A stretch of DNA of 64,000 bases, taken from Micromonospora sp. LH3U1. GTDB taxonomy: Bacteria; Actinomycetota; Actinomycetes; Mycobacteriales; Micromonosporaceae. Below are positions 44,149 to 52,828 of this stretch, in pieces. Position numbers and translations under genes: made by a program. Under the pieces are notes generated by a model that searched no databases, was not told the DNA's origin, and saw only the letters and a list, made by a program, of their open reading frames with translations. The stretch's first letter is position 1. Each line of letters begins with the position of its first letter. The DNA lies in NCBI RefSeq assembly GCF_028475105.1, contig NZ_CP116936.1:310001-374000 (forward strand). Reading direction: 5' to 3'.

Positions 44149-45158
44149 ACGGCGACGCGGTCACCGACAGTGGCATCTGGTTCCGGGTGGAGGCCAGTAG
44201 CGCGGCGAGCGCTGTCCGGCGTGCCGCCGAGCGCCTCGGTGCGCAGTTGGAGATGGGTGCGGCGCGTATCGCCGACCTGGCCATCGTCGCAGCCGAGCTG
44301 ACCAGCAACCTGGTCAAGCACGCCGACGAGGGCGTCCTGCTGCTCCGGCCGGTGCGTCGCGCCGGGGAGGCCGGCGTGGAGCTGGTGGCCATCGACTCCG
44401 GACCCGGCATGGCCGACCTGACCGTCTCGTCCCAGGACGGGCACTCCACCACCGGCACGCTCGGCATCGGTCTGGGTGCCATCGTCCGGCAGGCCAGCTG
44501 GTTCGACGGCTACTCCCTGCCCGGCCGGGGCACGGTCTTCGCCGTTCAGGTCTGGCCGGCGGAGCCGGCGCGGCCGTCCTGGGCCGGCGCCCTCTCCCGG
44601 CCGCTCACCGGCGAGACGGTCAGCGGTGACGGGTATGCCGTCCGGGTCGCCGACGGGCGGCACCAGGTGCTGGTCAGCGACGGGCTGGGGCACGGCCCGC
44701 TGGCCGCCGCCGCGACTGAGGCGGCGCTGGCCGCATTCCGTGACGCCCCGGCCGGCCCACCGGCGGTGGTGGTCGGTCACCTGCACCGGAGCATGTCGCA
44801 CACCCGTGGCAGCGCGCTCGCGGTCGCCGAGTTGGTGCCGGCGGCCGGTGTGCTGCACTACGCCGGCCTGGGCAACATCTCCGGCTCGGTCGTCGAGGGT
44901 GACGGACACCGCCGAGGGCTGGTGTCGCTGCCCGGCATCGCCGGTCACCAGCGGCCGACAATCCGGGAGTACGACTACCCGTTCGGTCCGGGGGCCCGAC
45001 TGGTGATGCACAGCGACGGGGTGGTCGACCGTTGGCGGTCGACCGACTACCCGGGCCTGGCGGAGCGATCCCCGCTCGTCATGGCGGCGACCCTCCTGCG
45101 CGACGCAGGTGTGCGACGCGACGACGCCTGCGTACTGGTCGCGAGGTCCTGGGCATGA
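44145..45158 (+). CDS. RsbT-like HATPase plus RsbX-like PP2C phosphatase fusion
   Basis: A 337-aa two-domain protein. The first 130 residues form a GHKL ATPase like the preceding RsbT (AAELTSNLVKHA, DSGPGMADL, TLGIGLGAI). From about 150 there is a SpoIIE/RsbX-type phosphatase (VSDGLGHGPLAA, VLHYAGLGNISG, MHSDGVVDRW). RsbX removes phosphate from RsbR/RsbS and resets the stressosome. GTG 44145 overlaps the rsbT stop; GTG 44136 is an alternative. Confidence 0.85.
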   Translation: MNGDAVTDSGIWFRVEASSAASAVRRAAERLGAQLEMGAARIADLAIVAAELTSNLVKHADEGVLLLRPVRRAGEAGVELVAIDSGPGMADLTVSSQDGHSTTGTLGIGLGAIVRQASWFDGYSLPGRGTVFAVQVWPAEPARPSWAGALSRPLTGETVSGDGYAVRVADGRHQVLVSDGLGHGPLAAAATEAALAAFRDAPAGPPAVVVGHLHRSMSHTRGSALAVAELVPAAGVLHYAGLGNISGSVVEGDGHRRGLVSLPGIAGHQRPTIREYDYPFGPGARLVMHSDGVVDRWRSTDYPGLAERSPLVMAATLLRDAGVRRDDACVLVARSWA

Positions 45159-46516
45159 CCCGCGAGCCGGCCGCGCTGCCGCTGCTGCAGATGGCGCTGC
45201 GGGTCGAGCAGGACATCTTCGTGATCCGCCAGCGGGGCCGCGAGGTGGCCGCGGTGGTCGGCCTGGAACACCAGGACCAGGTTCGGATCGCCACCGCGCT
45301 CAGCGAGGTCGCCCGGGACCTGCTGCAGACGACCGGCGGTGCGGACGTCTCCTTCCACATCGATGCGGGCGCCGACAGTCGGTTCCACCTGCGCGCAGAC
45401 CTGGCCCCGGTGACCCCGCTCCCGGACGGCCGCTACCAGCCGCAGTCCGGCGCGGTGTCCCGACTGGTCGACACGTTGAGCGTGTCGACCGTCGAGGGGG
45501 TTACCGTCGTGAGGATGTCCCGACGAGTCCCGGCCAACGCGCCGACGCTGACCCCGGAGCGGCTCGCCGAGTTCCGTACCGAACTCGGCCGTACCGCTCC
45601 GTCCAGCGCGCTGGACGAGTTGACTGCGCAGAACGGGCAGCTCATCGCCGCACTCGACGAGGTGCGCAGTCAGCGCGACGAGCTGGCCGTGCTGAACGAC
45701 GAGCTGGCCGAGACCAACCGCGGTGTGCTGGCGCTCTACAACGAGCTCACCGAGGAGTTGGAGGAGACCAACCGGGGCGTCGTCGCCCTCTACGCCGAGC
45801 TGGACGAGAAGTCGGCCCAGCTCCGCGCGGCGAGCGAGTCGAAGAGCCGGTTCCTGGCCAACGTGAGCCACGAGTTGCGCGCCCCGGTCACCGCGATCAT
45901 CGGGTTGGGGCGGTTACTCACCGACTCCGCCTCCGACCCGCTCACCGACGAGCAGAGCCGCAATGTCGACCTGATCCGCTCCTCGGCGGCAGATCTGCTC
46001 GGTCTGGTCAACGAACTGCTGGACCTCGCCAAGGCGGAGTCCGGCCGGATCGAGCCGGAACTGACGGACGTCGACCTGCGCTCGGTCTTCGGCCAACTGC
46101 GCGGCACGATGCGCGCGCTGGCCACCCGCCCGGAGATGGAGCTGGTGGTGGAGGAGCCGAGTACGCCGGCCCTGCTACGCACCGACGAGGTGCTGCTCGG
46201 CCAGGTGCTGCGCAACCTGCTGCACAACGGGTTGAAGTTCACCGAGCGCGGCGAGGTGCGGCTGCGGGCCCGCCAGCACGGCGACCGGTGGAACTTCGAG
46301 GTCAGCGACACCGGGCCCGGCATCGCTCCCGAGCTGCACGACCGGATCTTCGAGGAGTTCTACCAGGTGCCGGGTGCCACCCGGGTCGGCGGCACCGGCC
46401 TCGGCCTGCCGTACGCCCGGCGGTTGGTGACGCTGCTCGGTGGGACGCTGGAGCTGAGCAGCGAGCCGGGCAGGGGCAGCACGTTCACAGTCTCCCTGCC
46501 CACCGGCGGGGCGTGA
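45155..46516 (+). CDS. soluble histidine kinase with RsbT-like N-terminus
   Basis: A 453-aa sensor kinase without membrane helices. Residues 1-140 look like a degenerate RsbT/RsbW module (EQDIFVIRQRGREVAAVVGL, ATALSEVARDLLQTTGGAD). A coiled coil of Glu/Leu-rich heptads (about 155-225) follows, then HisKA with FLANVSHELRAPV (His239), and a complete HATPase (RNLLHNGLKFTERG, DTGPGIA, GGTGLGLPYARR). It overlaps the preceding stop (ATGA) and lies 4 bp before the receiver-phosphatase gene, so it probably phosphorylates that receiver. Fusing an RsbT-like module to a histidine kinase would tie the stressosome to two-component signalling. Confidence 0.85.
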   Translation: MTREPAALPLLQMALRVEQDIFVIRQRGREVAAVVGLEHQDQVRIATALSEVARDLLQTTGGADVSFHIDAGADSRFHLRADLAPVTPLPDGRYQPQSGAVSRLVDTLSVSTVEGVTVVRMSRRVPANAPTLTPERLAEFRTELGRTAPSSALDELTAQNGQLIAALDEVRSQRDELAVLNDELAETNRGVLALYNELTEELEETNRGVVALYAELDEKSAQLRAASESKSRFLANVSHELRAPVTAIIGLGRLLTDSASDPLTDEQSRNVDLIRSSAADLLGLVNELLDLAKAESGRIEPELTDVDLRSVFGQLRGTMRALATRPEMELVVEEPSTPALLRTDEVLLGQVLRNLLHNGLKFTERGEVRLRARQHGDRWNFEVSDTGPGIAPELHDRIFEEFYQVPGATRVGGTGLGLPYARRLVTLLGGTLELSSEPGRGSTFTVSLPTGGA

Positions 46517-46520
46517 CGGG

Positions 46521-48059
46521 ATGGACGGCATGCCGGCGACCGTCCTGGTGGTCGATGACAGCCGTACCAAGCGTTACCTGCTGGTGAGTTGGCTGACTCG
46601 GGCCGGGTTCACCGTGCTCGAGGCCGAGAACGGCGCCGAGGCGTTGGACCGGGTCGAGGTGGACCGGATCGACCTGGTGGTCCTCGACGTCCGGTTGCCC
46701 GACCTGAGCGGCTACGAGGTCTGCGAACAGATCAAGGCGCGGCATCCGGCGATGCCGGTGATCCACGTGTCGGCGCACGCCGTGGACGTGGCCGACCGTG
46801 CCCAGGGGTTGACCCGGGGTGCTGACGCGTACCTGACCGAGCCGATCGAGCCGGAAGAGCTGATCGCCACCACACGGGCGGTGCTGCGCTACTACCAGGC
46901 CCGGCAGCGCGCCGAACTGCTCGCCGAGCGGCTGCTCGGGCTGGCCGACACGACCGTGGCGGTACACGCCGCGCCCACCTTCGTACGCCTGCTGGAGGCA
47001 GCCGCCGAGGGTGCGGCACAGATCTTCAAGAGCCCGGCGGCGGTGATCGCCGAGACGTTCGACGGTGACTGTCTCGCGGGGATCTGCGCCGGTCCGGGCG
47101 CGGTGGCCGCCGTGGTGCCGTGGGTCGTCGACGACACCGGTGTGCCGACCGGTGCCACGGTCCGGGTGGAGACCCCGGCGAACTGGGCGCTGGTGGACTG
47201 GCCGGCGGACGACTCGGTGACGGTCGCCGCCGCCAAGCTGCGGGAGGACCGGGCCCCGCTGTACGTGGTGGTCCCGACCGCCACCCAGACCGCTCGGACC
47301 CCGGTGCTCAAGCAGCTGGCTCAAGCGGTGGCGGCGGCGGTGGAGGCGCAGCGCTCGTTCGACGAGGAGCACCGGATCGCGGTCACCCTTCAACGCAGCC
47401 TGCTCCCGCGCGGTCTGCCCACGGTGGCCGGACTGGATCTCGCCGTACGCTACGAGCCGGCCAGCGCACAGACCGAGGTGGGCGGCGACTTCTACGAACT
47501 GGTGATGCTCGACGGGCACCTCCTGCTGGCGATCGGGGACGTGGCCGGCCACTCGCTGCACGCGGCGACCGTGATGGCCGAGCTGCGGCACGCGGTGCGG
47601 GCGTACGCGGTCGAGGGCCACCAGCCCGGCGAGATCCTGCACCGGGTCAACGAGTTGATGCGGACACTGCTGCCGAACGAGATCGCCACGCTCTGCGTAC
47701 TGCTGCTGCACCCGCCGACCGGGCGGGTCCGGCTGGCCAGCGCCGGGCATCTTCCACCGGTGCTCAGCATGGACGGGAAGGTCGAGTTCGTGCAGCACTC
47801 CGCGCCGCTGCTCGGCGTCCGCGCGCCTCGCCCGGCCGACCTGGAGTTCGTCCTGCCGGCCGGGGCCACGCTGGTGTTCTACACCGACGGGCTGATCGAG
47901 CGACGGGACGCCCCCATCGACGAGGGGCTGGCCGCGCTCGCCGCGATCTCCGCCACGGTCGACGAGGACCTGGACCGCTTCTGCGCCCGACTGCTGGTGG
48001 AACTGGCGCCACCGGAGATCCAGGACGACGTCGCCGTGGTCGTCCTGCGCCGCCGCTGA
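46521..48059 (+). CDS. response regulator with PP2C (RsbU/SpoIIE-type) output
   Basis: A 512-aa protein. The receiver domain (1-125) has VVDDSRTKRYLL and the phospho-Asp in VVLDVRLPDLSGYE. The middle (about 160-275) is GAF-like. The C-terminal SpoIIE phosphatase starts near ITLQ-like AVTLQRSLLPRGLP and has EVGGDFYELV, AIGDVAGHSLHAA, LASAGHLPPVL and FYTDGLIERRD. It likely dephosphorylates an RsbV-type antagonist such as the 41939 gene, releasing a stress sigma factor. It is the last gene of the stressosome operon. Confidence 0.9.
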   Translation: MDGMPATVLVVDDSRTKRYLLVSWLTRAGFTVLEAENGAEALDRVEVDRIDLVVLDVRLPDLSGYEVCEQIKARHPAMPVIHVSAHAVDVADRAQGLTRGADAYLTEPIEPEELIATTRAVLRYYQARQRAELLAERLLGLADTTVAVHAAPTFVRLLEAAAEGAAQIFKSPAAVIAETFDGDCLAGICAGPGAVAAVVPWVVDDTGVPTGATVRVETPANWALVDWPADDSVTVAAAKLREDRAPLYVVVPTATQTARTPVLKQLAQAVAAAVEAQRSFDEEHRIAVTLQRSLLPRGLPTVAGLDLAVRYEPASAQTEVGGDFYELVMLDGHLLLAIGDVAGHSLHAATVMAELRHAVRAYAVEGHQPGEILHRVNELMRTLLPNEIATLCVLLLHPPTGRVRLASAGHLPPVLSMDGKVEFVQHSAPLLGVRAPRPADLEFVLPAGATLVFYTDGLIERRDAPIDEGLAALAAISATVDEDLDRFCARLLVELAPPEIQDDVAVVVLRRR

Positions 48060-48080
48060 GCCCGGTGCCGTTGGTAGTTC

Positions 48081-48153
48081 GGTGCGTTGCTGGCCCCTCG
48101 GTGCGTTGCTGGCCCCTCGGTGCGTTGCTGGCCCTCAGTGCGTTGCTGGCCTC
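48081..48153. repeat. tandem repeat, four copies of a 17-19-bp unit
   Basis: Two exact copies of GGTGCGTTGCTGGCCCCTC (48081-48118) are followed by a copy lacking one C (48119-48136) and a shorter, altered copy (48137-48153). The array fills the gap between two convergent genes and runs up to the AraC stop. Stepwise decay of the unit suggests slippage growth. Confidence 0.9.
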
Positions 48154-48949
48154 AGTGCACCGAGCGGGCGTAGGCGGCGGGTGACACTCCCGCCACGGCG
48201 GTGAAGTCGCGGACCAGGTGGGCCTGATCGCTGTAACCGAGGTCCGCGGCAAGGTCTGCCCAGCTCAGCGGGCCACCGGCGGCCTGTTCGACGGCCTCCT
48301 GGAGCCGGTAGCGGCGGATCACCCACTTCGGCCCGACCCCCACGTACTCCGTGAAGAGCCGTTGCAACCGGCGGACCGGAAGATCATGCCGCGCGGCGAA
48401 GTCGTCGACCCGCAGCACCATCCGGTCGGTACGGATCGCCTCGGCCAGCCGGACAGCCTCTTCGGCCAACGGGTCCGGCTCGGGTTCCCAGGCGGTGAGC
48501 AGGGTGTCCAACGCGCGGCAGCGCTCGACGTCGGTGGCCGCGCAGACCGGGAAGTCGGGGCGTGTCAGTCGCCCGGCTGGCAGCGGCACCCGGCGGCCGG
48601 TCAGTTCGGTGACCGGCCGACGCCAGAAGGCGTGGAAGCCACCGGGGCGGAACTGCACCCCGCCCACCCGGCCGGTGCCGGTGAGCGTGATCCGGAACAG
48701 GTCGCGGCGCACCCCGGCCACCTCGCCGGACTCGGGCCCGTCGCCGTCACGCCGGAACACCACGTTCACCGCCGGGTGCGGCACGACCCGCTGCTCGAAC
48801 GGTGTGCTCAACGCCCAGTCGATCAACCAGTAGTGCTCGACCCACGGGCGTAGCGACTCCACCGGCAGGTGCCGACGGAAGCGCACCTCGCGCAGCATGC
48901 GGCCGGGATCGAGGATCCCCCGACTGTCGCTACGCGGTTGCTGTCGCAT
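48152..48949 (-). CDS. AraC-family transcriptional regulator
   Basis: A 265-aa regulator. The N-terminal half (about 20-145; PVESLRPWVEHYWLIDW, PHPAVNVVF, GVQFRPGGFHAFW) is the DUF6597-type sensory domain common in AraC regulators linked to small-molecule stress. The C-terminal half has two helix-turn-helix units (LPVRRLQRLFTEYVGVGPKW and DLGYSDQAHLVRDF). It is divergent from the TIGR03086 gene by 31 bp, so it probably controls that gene. Confidence 0.9.
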   Translation of the reverse strand: MRQQPRSDSRGILDPGRMLREVRFRRHLPVESLRPWVEHYWLIDWALSTPFEQRVVPHPAVNVVFRRDGDGPESGEVAGVRRDLFRITLTGTGRVGGVQFRPGGFHAFWRRPVTELTGRRVPLPAGRLTRPDFPVCAATDVERCRALDTLLTAWEPEPDPLAEEAVRLAEAIRTDRMVLRVDDFAARHDLPVRRLQRLFTEYVGVGPKWVIRRYRLQEAVEQAAGGPLSWADLAADLGYSDQAHLVRDFTAVAGVSPAAYARSVH

Positions 48950-48980
48950 TTATTCAAGACCACCCTCATACGCTGGCCCT

Positions 48981-49559
48981 ATGACCACTCAGACTAGCGA
49001 TCTGCTGGCGGCTGCCGCGCCACGAACTGTCGATGTGGTGCGTGGCATCGCCGACGACCAGCTCGACCTGCCCACGCCGTGCCACGACTACGTGGTCCGT
49101 GATCTGCTCAACCACCTGTTCGAGGTGGTGGTCAACTTCCAGGAGTTGGCCGCGAAGCAGCCGGTGGAGTGGGCCGAGAAGCCCGACCACCTGAGCGACG
49201 GCTGGCGGGACCGGTTCGAGGCGGAGACCGACCGTCTGGTCGCCGCCTGGTCGGACCCGTCCACCCTGGAGGGTGTGTCACCGGGCATGGGCATGCCGCA
49301 GACCGTCATCGGCGGTATGGCTCTGCTGGACCTGACCGTGCACGGCTGGGATCTCGCCGTCGCCACCGGCCAGCCGTACAGCCCGGCGCCGGAGGCGTTG
49401 GTCGAGCTGCACGAGCTGGTCGAGCAGTTGGGTCCCACCGCCCGCAAGATGGGCGTCTTCGCCGACCCGATCCCAACCCCCACCACGGCGGCTCCCGCCC
49501 CCGACCTGGCCCACCTCCTGTCCCAAACCGGCCGCACCCCCACCTGGCCCACCCCCTAA
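48981..49559 (+). CDS. TIGR03086-family (mycothiol-dependent/DinB-like) protein
   Basis: A 192-aa helical protein of the DinB-like fold found with maleylpyruvate isomerases. It shows LDLPTPCHDYVVRDLLNHL with a metal-binding His (N-terminal His of the triad) and LLDLTVHGWDLAVATG with two further residues of the site. A proline-rich tail follows. ATG 48981 gives the family start MTTQTSDLL. It is likely a metal-binding thiol-transferase or quorum-type enzyme, substrate unknown. Confidence 0.85.
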   Translation: MTTQTSDLLAAAAPRTVDVVRGIADDQLDLPTPCHDYVVRDLLNHLFEVVVNFQELAAKQPVEWAEKPDHLSDGWRDRFEAETDRLVAAWSDPSTLEGVSPGMGMPQTVIGGMALLDLTVHGWDLAVATGQPYSPAPEALVELHELVEQLGPTARKMGVFADPIPTPTTAAPAPDLAHLLSQTGRTPTWPTP

Positions 49560-49603
49560 CCCGTCCCCACCTCCCACCTCCCACCCCCACCCGCCGTCTT
49601 CGG

Positions 49604-49659
49604 TGATCAAGAGGTTTGCGTCAGATTTCGGCGCGCTGGTGACGCAAACCTCTTGATCA
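49604..49659. repeat. perfect 20-bp-arm hairpin (GATCAA-type element)
   Basis: TGATCAAGAGGTTTGCGTCA and TGACGCAAACCTCTTGATCA are exact reverse complements around a 16-base loop. It lies 45 bp after the TIGR03086 gene. I recall very similar sequences scattered between genes in Micromonospora genomes. It may act as a bidirectional terminator or REP-like element. Confidence 0.85.
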
Positions 49660-49715
49660 ACCAGGTGGGGCCGGGGGTGGAGCTGGGTGGGGGTGGGTGG
49701 GGGTTGGGTGGGTTG

Positions 49716-49744
49716 TTGACTTGGGTAGTCGCTCGGTGAATAGT
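49716..49744 (+). promoter_or_regulatory. probable promoter of the PadR-ABC operon
   Basis: TTGACT (49716-49721) and AATAGT (49739-49744) are separated by 17 bp and match the vegetative consensus at 5/6 and 4/6 positions. The predicted transcript would begin at or within a base or two of GTG 49752, so the mRNA would be leaderless; no Shine-Dalgarno sequence precedes the start. The dyad GACT-TGGGT-AGTC within the spacer (49718-49730) is a possible PadR site. Confidence 0.5.
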
Positions 49745-49751
49745 TCGGGGC

Positions 49752-50288
49752 GTGTCTACGCCGCATGTTCTGCTCGGGTTGCTTGCTGGGGGCAGCCGGC
49801 ACGGGTATGAGCTGAAGCGTGCGCACGACGAGCGGCTGCCGCGGGCTCGGCCGCTGGCCTTCGGGCAGGTCTACGCCACTCTCGGCCGCCTCGAACGGGA
49901 CGGGCTGGTGGCTGCCGCCGGGCAGGACAGGGTGGGCGGGCCAGATCGCACCGCGTACGCGCTGACTGACCAGGGGCGGGTCGCGCTGGACCAGTGGTTG
50001 TCCACAGTGGAAGCACCCATGCCGTACGTGGCCAGCACGCTCTTCGCCAAGGTCGTGGTGGCGCTGCTGGTCGCCGATGTTGATCGGGCCCAGTCCTACC
50101 TGATCTCCCAGCGCGTCGCGCACACCGCACGGCTGCGTGAGCTGACCGCGGTCAAGGCCGATCCGGCCGCCACCCTGAGCGACGTGGTCGCTGCCGATTT
50201 CGCTATCGCCCACCTCGACGCGGATCTGCGGTGGCTGCACGCCACTCTGAGCCGCGTCGCCGACTGGCACCGGGAGGTGCATCCGTGA
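49752..50288 (+). CDS. PadR-family regulator of the ABC operon
   Basis: A 178-aa PadR protein with the C-terminal Vir_act_alpha helical part. The wHTH has GLLAGGSRHGYELKRAHDERL, FGQVYATLGRLERDGLV and DRTAYALTDQGRVAL. It overlaps the ABC ATPase gene by 4 bases (GTGA). In this arrangement the PadR protein normally represses the exporter until an inducer binds. Confidence 0.92.
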   Translation: MSTPHVLLGLLAGGSRHGYELKRAHDERLPRARPLAFGQVYATLGRLERDGLVAAAGQDRVGGPDRTAYALTDQGRVALDQWLSTVEAPMPYVASTLFAKVVVALLVADVDRAQSYLISQRVAHTARLRELTAVKADPAATLSDVVAADFAIAHLDADLRWLHATLSRVADWHREVHP

Positions 50289-50986
50289 CGCAACTCCAGG
50301 CTCGCGGCGTGGTTCGGGCGTACGGCCCGACGCCCGCGCTGCGCGGCGTGACGCTCGAGGTGGCCGAGGGCGAGATCGTCGCCGTCACCGGTCCGAGTGG
50401 CTGCGGCAAGTCGACCCTGCTGCACTGCCTGGCCGGGATCCTTCGGCCGGACGCCGGCGAGGTCACCTGGCGCGGGCACCGCATCGACACCTGGTCGGAG
50501 GCGGCCCGGTCGCGGCTGCGGCGCACCGAGTTCGGGGTGCTGTTCCAGTTTGGTCAGCTGGTGGCCGAGTTGACAGCGGCCGAGAACGTCGCACTGCCCC
50601 TGCTCCTCGCCGGCACGGGGCGGCGAGAGGCACGGACGGCGGCGCTCACCTGGCTGGAGCGGTTCGGCGTGGCGGAGTTGGCCGACCTCCGGCCGGGTGA
50701 GATGTCCGGTGGTCAGCAGCAGCGATGCGCCACGGCGCGGGCGCTGGTGACCGAGCCCCGGGTGCTCTTCGCCGATGAGCCGACCGGCGCACTGGACACG
50801 CTCACCGGCGAGCAGGTGCTCACCCAACTGGTCCGGCTCGCCCGTGAGCAGCGCACCGCCGTCGTGCTGGTCACCCACGAGCCGCGGATCGCCGCGTACG
50901 CCGATCGGGAGATCGTGCTGCGCGACGGCCTGGTGGATCACACCGGCCTGGGGCTCGACGTGCCGTTGGTCGGCGGCACGCGGTGA
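50285..50986 (+). CDS. ABC transporter ATP-binding protein (MacB/LolD type)
   Basis: A 233-aa ATPase. Walker A GPSGCGKST (about 36-44), signature MSGGQQQRCATARAL (about 140), Walker B VLFADEPTGALD and the H-loop THEPR are intact. GTG 50285 overlaps the PadR stop; the longer frame starting at 50231 is inside the PadR gene. It pairs with the FtsX-type permease that follows, again with a GTGA overlap. Confidence 0.93.
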   Translation: MTQLQARGVVRAYGPTPALRGVTLEVAEGEIVAVTGPSGCGKSTLLHCLAGILRPDAGEVTWRGHRIDTWSEAARSRLRRTEFGVLFQFGQLVAELTAAENVALPLLLAGTGRREARTAALTWLERFGVAELADLRPGEMSGGQQQRCATARALVTEPRVLFADEPTGALDTLTGEQVLTQLVRLAREQRTAVVLVTHEPRIAAYADREIVLRDGLVDHTGLGLDVPLVGGTR

Positions 50987-52506
50987 GACCGGCGACGCTG
51001 GTCCGCCTCGCGCTCGCCGGCACCCGCACCGACACCGCCCGGGTGGTGCTCACCGCGCTCAGCGCGCTGCTGGCGACCCTGGCCGGGCTCGCGGCGCTCA
51101 CCGTGCTGGCCATCGAGAAGCCCGCAGGCGACGCCTGGGCGCAGTCCGAGCAGTACCACAACGCGTTGCTGCGCGAGCCCGGGCTGCGCGGCGGTACGGC
51201 GTTCGCGCTGCTGATGCTGATGATCCCGGTGCTGGCGCTGGCCGGTCAGTGCGCCCGGCTCGGCGCGCCGGCACGGGACCGCAGGTTGGCCGCGCTCCGA
51301 TTGGCCGGTGCCACTCCCGGGCAGGTCACCCGGCTGGTGGTGCTGGAGACCGGCGTGGCCGCTCTGCTCGGCACGCTCGTCGGGCTGGGTGTCTACCTGG
51401 TTGGCCGCGATCTGCTGCACCGCCCGGACGCGCGAGGTCAACTGATTCTGCCCACCGACGTGCTGCCGTCGCCCGGCGCGCTGGCCGGCGTGGTGCTCGG
51501 TCTGCCGGTCGTCGCGGCGCTGGCCACCGCTCTGATGCTGCGTACGGTCACCATGAGCCCGCTCGGGGTGAGCCGCAAGGCCGCCCGCGAGCGCGGTCCA
51601 GGCCCGTGGGCCGGGCTCCTGATCGGGTTCGGCGTGGCATCGTTCGCGCTGATCCGCCCGGCGGTATATCGGTTCGACGACAGCGAAGAGCTGGCCTGGC
51701 TGGTGCCGCTGTTGTTCGCGGTGGGTGCGTTCGCGGCGATGATCGGGGTGGTGATCGGCACCGGCTGGATCTCGTATAACTGTGGGCGGTTGTTGCGTCG
51801 GCACGCCCGCCGTCCAGCGGCTCTGCTCGCGGCGGGCCGGCTGATGGCCGACCCGTGGGCGGGCAGTCGCACGTTCGCGGCACTGCTCGCCGCACTGATC
51901 TTCGGTGGGGGTGCGGCAGCCCAGCGCGCCTACTTTGCCACCAAGGACCAGCTCGACCGGGAGCAGAGCCGACTCGCCGGGGTGGACGGTGGTGGCGCCA
52001 ACCCCTTCTATCTGTCGACGATGGATCTTGTCGATGGTGCGATCGCCGTGGCCATCCTGATCGCGACGGGCGGGCTGATCGTCGCGCTGGTCGAGGGGAT
52101 CGTTGCCCGTCGACGCGCCTACGCCGCGTTGGTCGCCACCGGGGTGCCCCGCGCCACGCTGAGCCGTTCGGTGGCCTGGCAGGCGTTGGTGCCGGCCGTG
52201 CCGGCGATCCTGCTCGCGCTCACCGTGGGCACGCTGCTCGGGCGAGGGCTCGTGACGGAGGTGTCAGCGGGCGGCGGGTCGACGTCGATCTGCGAGGCCA
52301 CGGCGGCGCTCTGTGACGACCCTGCGACCCGAGAGCAGTACACCCGGATCGTGCACATACCCGAGGTGCAGCGAGTCGTTCCCGTACCCCTGGAGCACCT
52401 GGTGTGGCTCGGCGCTGGCGCGTTGGCGGCTGTGCTGGTGACGGTCGGTGTCGGCCTGCTCTTCCTGCGCGTCAGCACCGCCCTGGACGAGCTGCGGACG
52501 ACCTGA
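50983..52506 (+). CDS. FtsX-like ABC transporter permease
   Basis: A 507-aa membrane protein with a duplicated FtsX arrangement: about ten hydrophobic helices in two halves and the FtsX-type segment RRLAALRLAGATPGQVTRLV (about 100) repeated as RRAYAALVATGVPRATLSRS (about 385). An extracytoplasmic loop with three cysteines (CEATAALCDD region) is near the end. Such pairs usually export peptides or antibiotics or sense lantibiotics. The product handled is unknown. Confidence 0.88.
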   Translation: MRPATLVRLALAGTRTDTARVVLTALSALLATLAGLAALTVLAIEKPAGDAWAQSEQYHNALLREPGLRGGTAFALLMLMIPVLALAGQCARLGAPARDRRLAALRLAGATPGQVTRLVVLETGVAALLGTLVGLGVYLVGRDLLHRPDARGQLILPTDVLPSPGALAGVVLGLPVVAALATALMLRTVTMSPLGVSRKAARERGPGPWAGLLIGFGVASFALIRPAVYRFDDSEELAWLVPLLFAVGAFAAMIGVVIGTGWISYNCGRLLRRHARRPAALLAAGRLMADPWAGSRTFAALLAALIFGGGAAAQRAYFATKDQLDREQSRLAGVDGGGANPFYLSTMDLVDGAIAVAILIATGGLIVALVEGIVARRRAYAALVATGVPRATLSRSVAWQALVPAVPAILLALTVGTLLGRGLVTEVSAGGGSTSICEATAALCDDPATREQYTRIVHIPEVQRVVPVPLEHLVWLGAGALAAVLVTVGVGLLFLRVSTALDELRTT

Positions 52507-52548
52507 ACCGAGGTGTCCCCACCGGCCGGCATGATCTGCTCGGCCAGG

Positions 52549-52734
52549 TCAGGCGCTGAGCAGACCGGCGGAGAGTGCGATCAGCGCGCCGACCACGGCC
52601 GAGCAACAACAGACCAGGAGGCCGGCGACCACGGCGAGGATCAGCCAGACGCGACGATCCCGCGCCACCGCCGCCACGCTCGGTCGGCGGGCATCCTCGG
52701 CGGCCCTGTCGTCACCATCCGTAGCCCCGGTCAC
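52549..52734 (-). CDS. small single-pass membrane protein
   Basis: A 61-aa protein: a charged N-terminus of about 28 residues and one hydrophobic helix (VWLILAVVAGLLV, then three Cys, then more Ala/Leu). No family is recognised. It is convergent with the FtsX gene, 42 bp away. It could be a small-protein gene or a chance frame; the clean signal-anchor layout favours a real gene. Confidence 0.5.
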   Translation of the reverse strand: MTGATDGDDRAAEDARRPSVAAVARDRRVWLILAVVAGLLVCCCSAVVGALIALSAGLLSA

Positions 52735-52828
52735 CCCGGAAGTCTAGGTCCCGACATCCGCCGCGACCCCGGAAAGGCCAGGCCGTGCGGCGCGGAACGC
52801 CCGCGCACACACGACCTGGCCCGACGGG

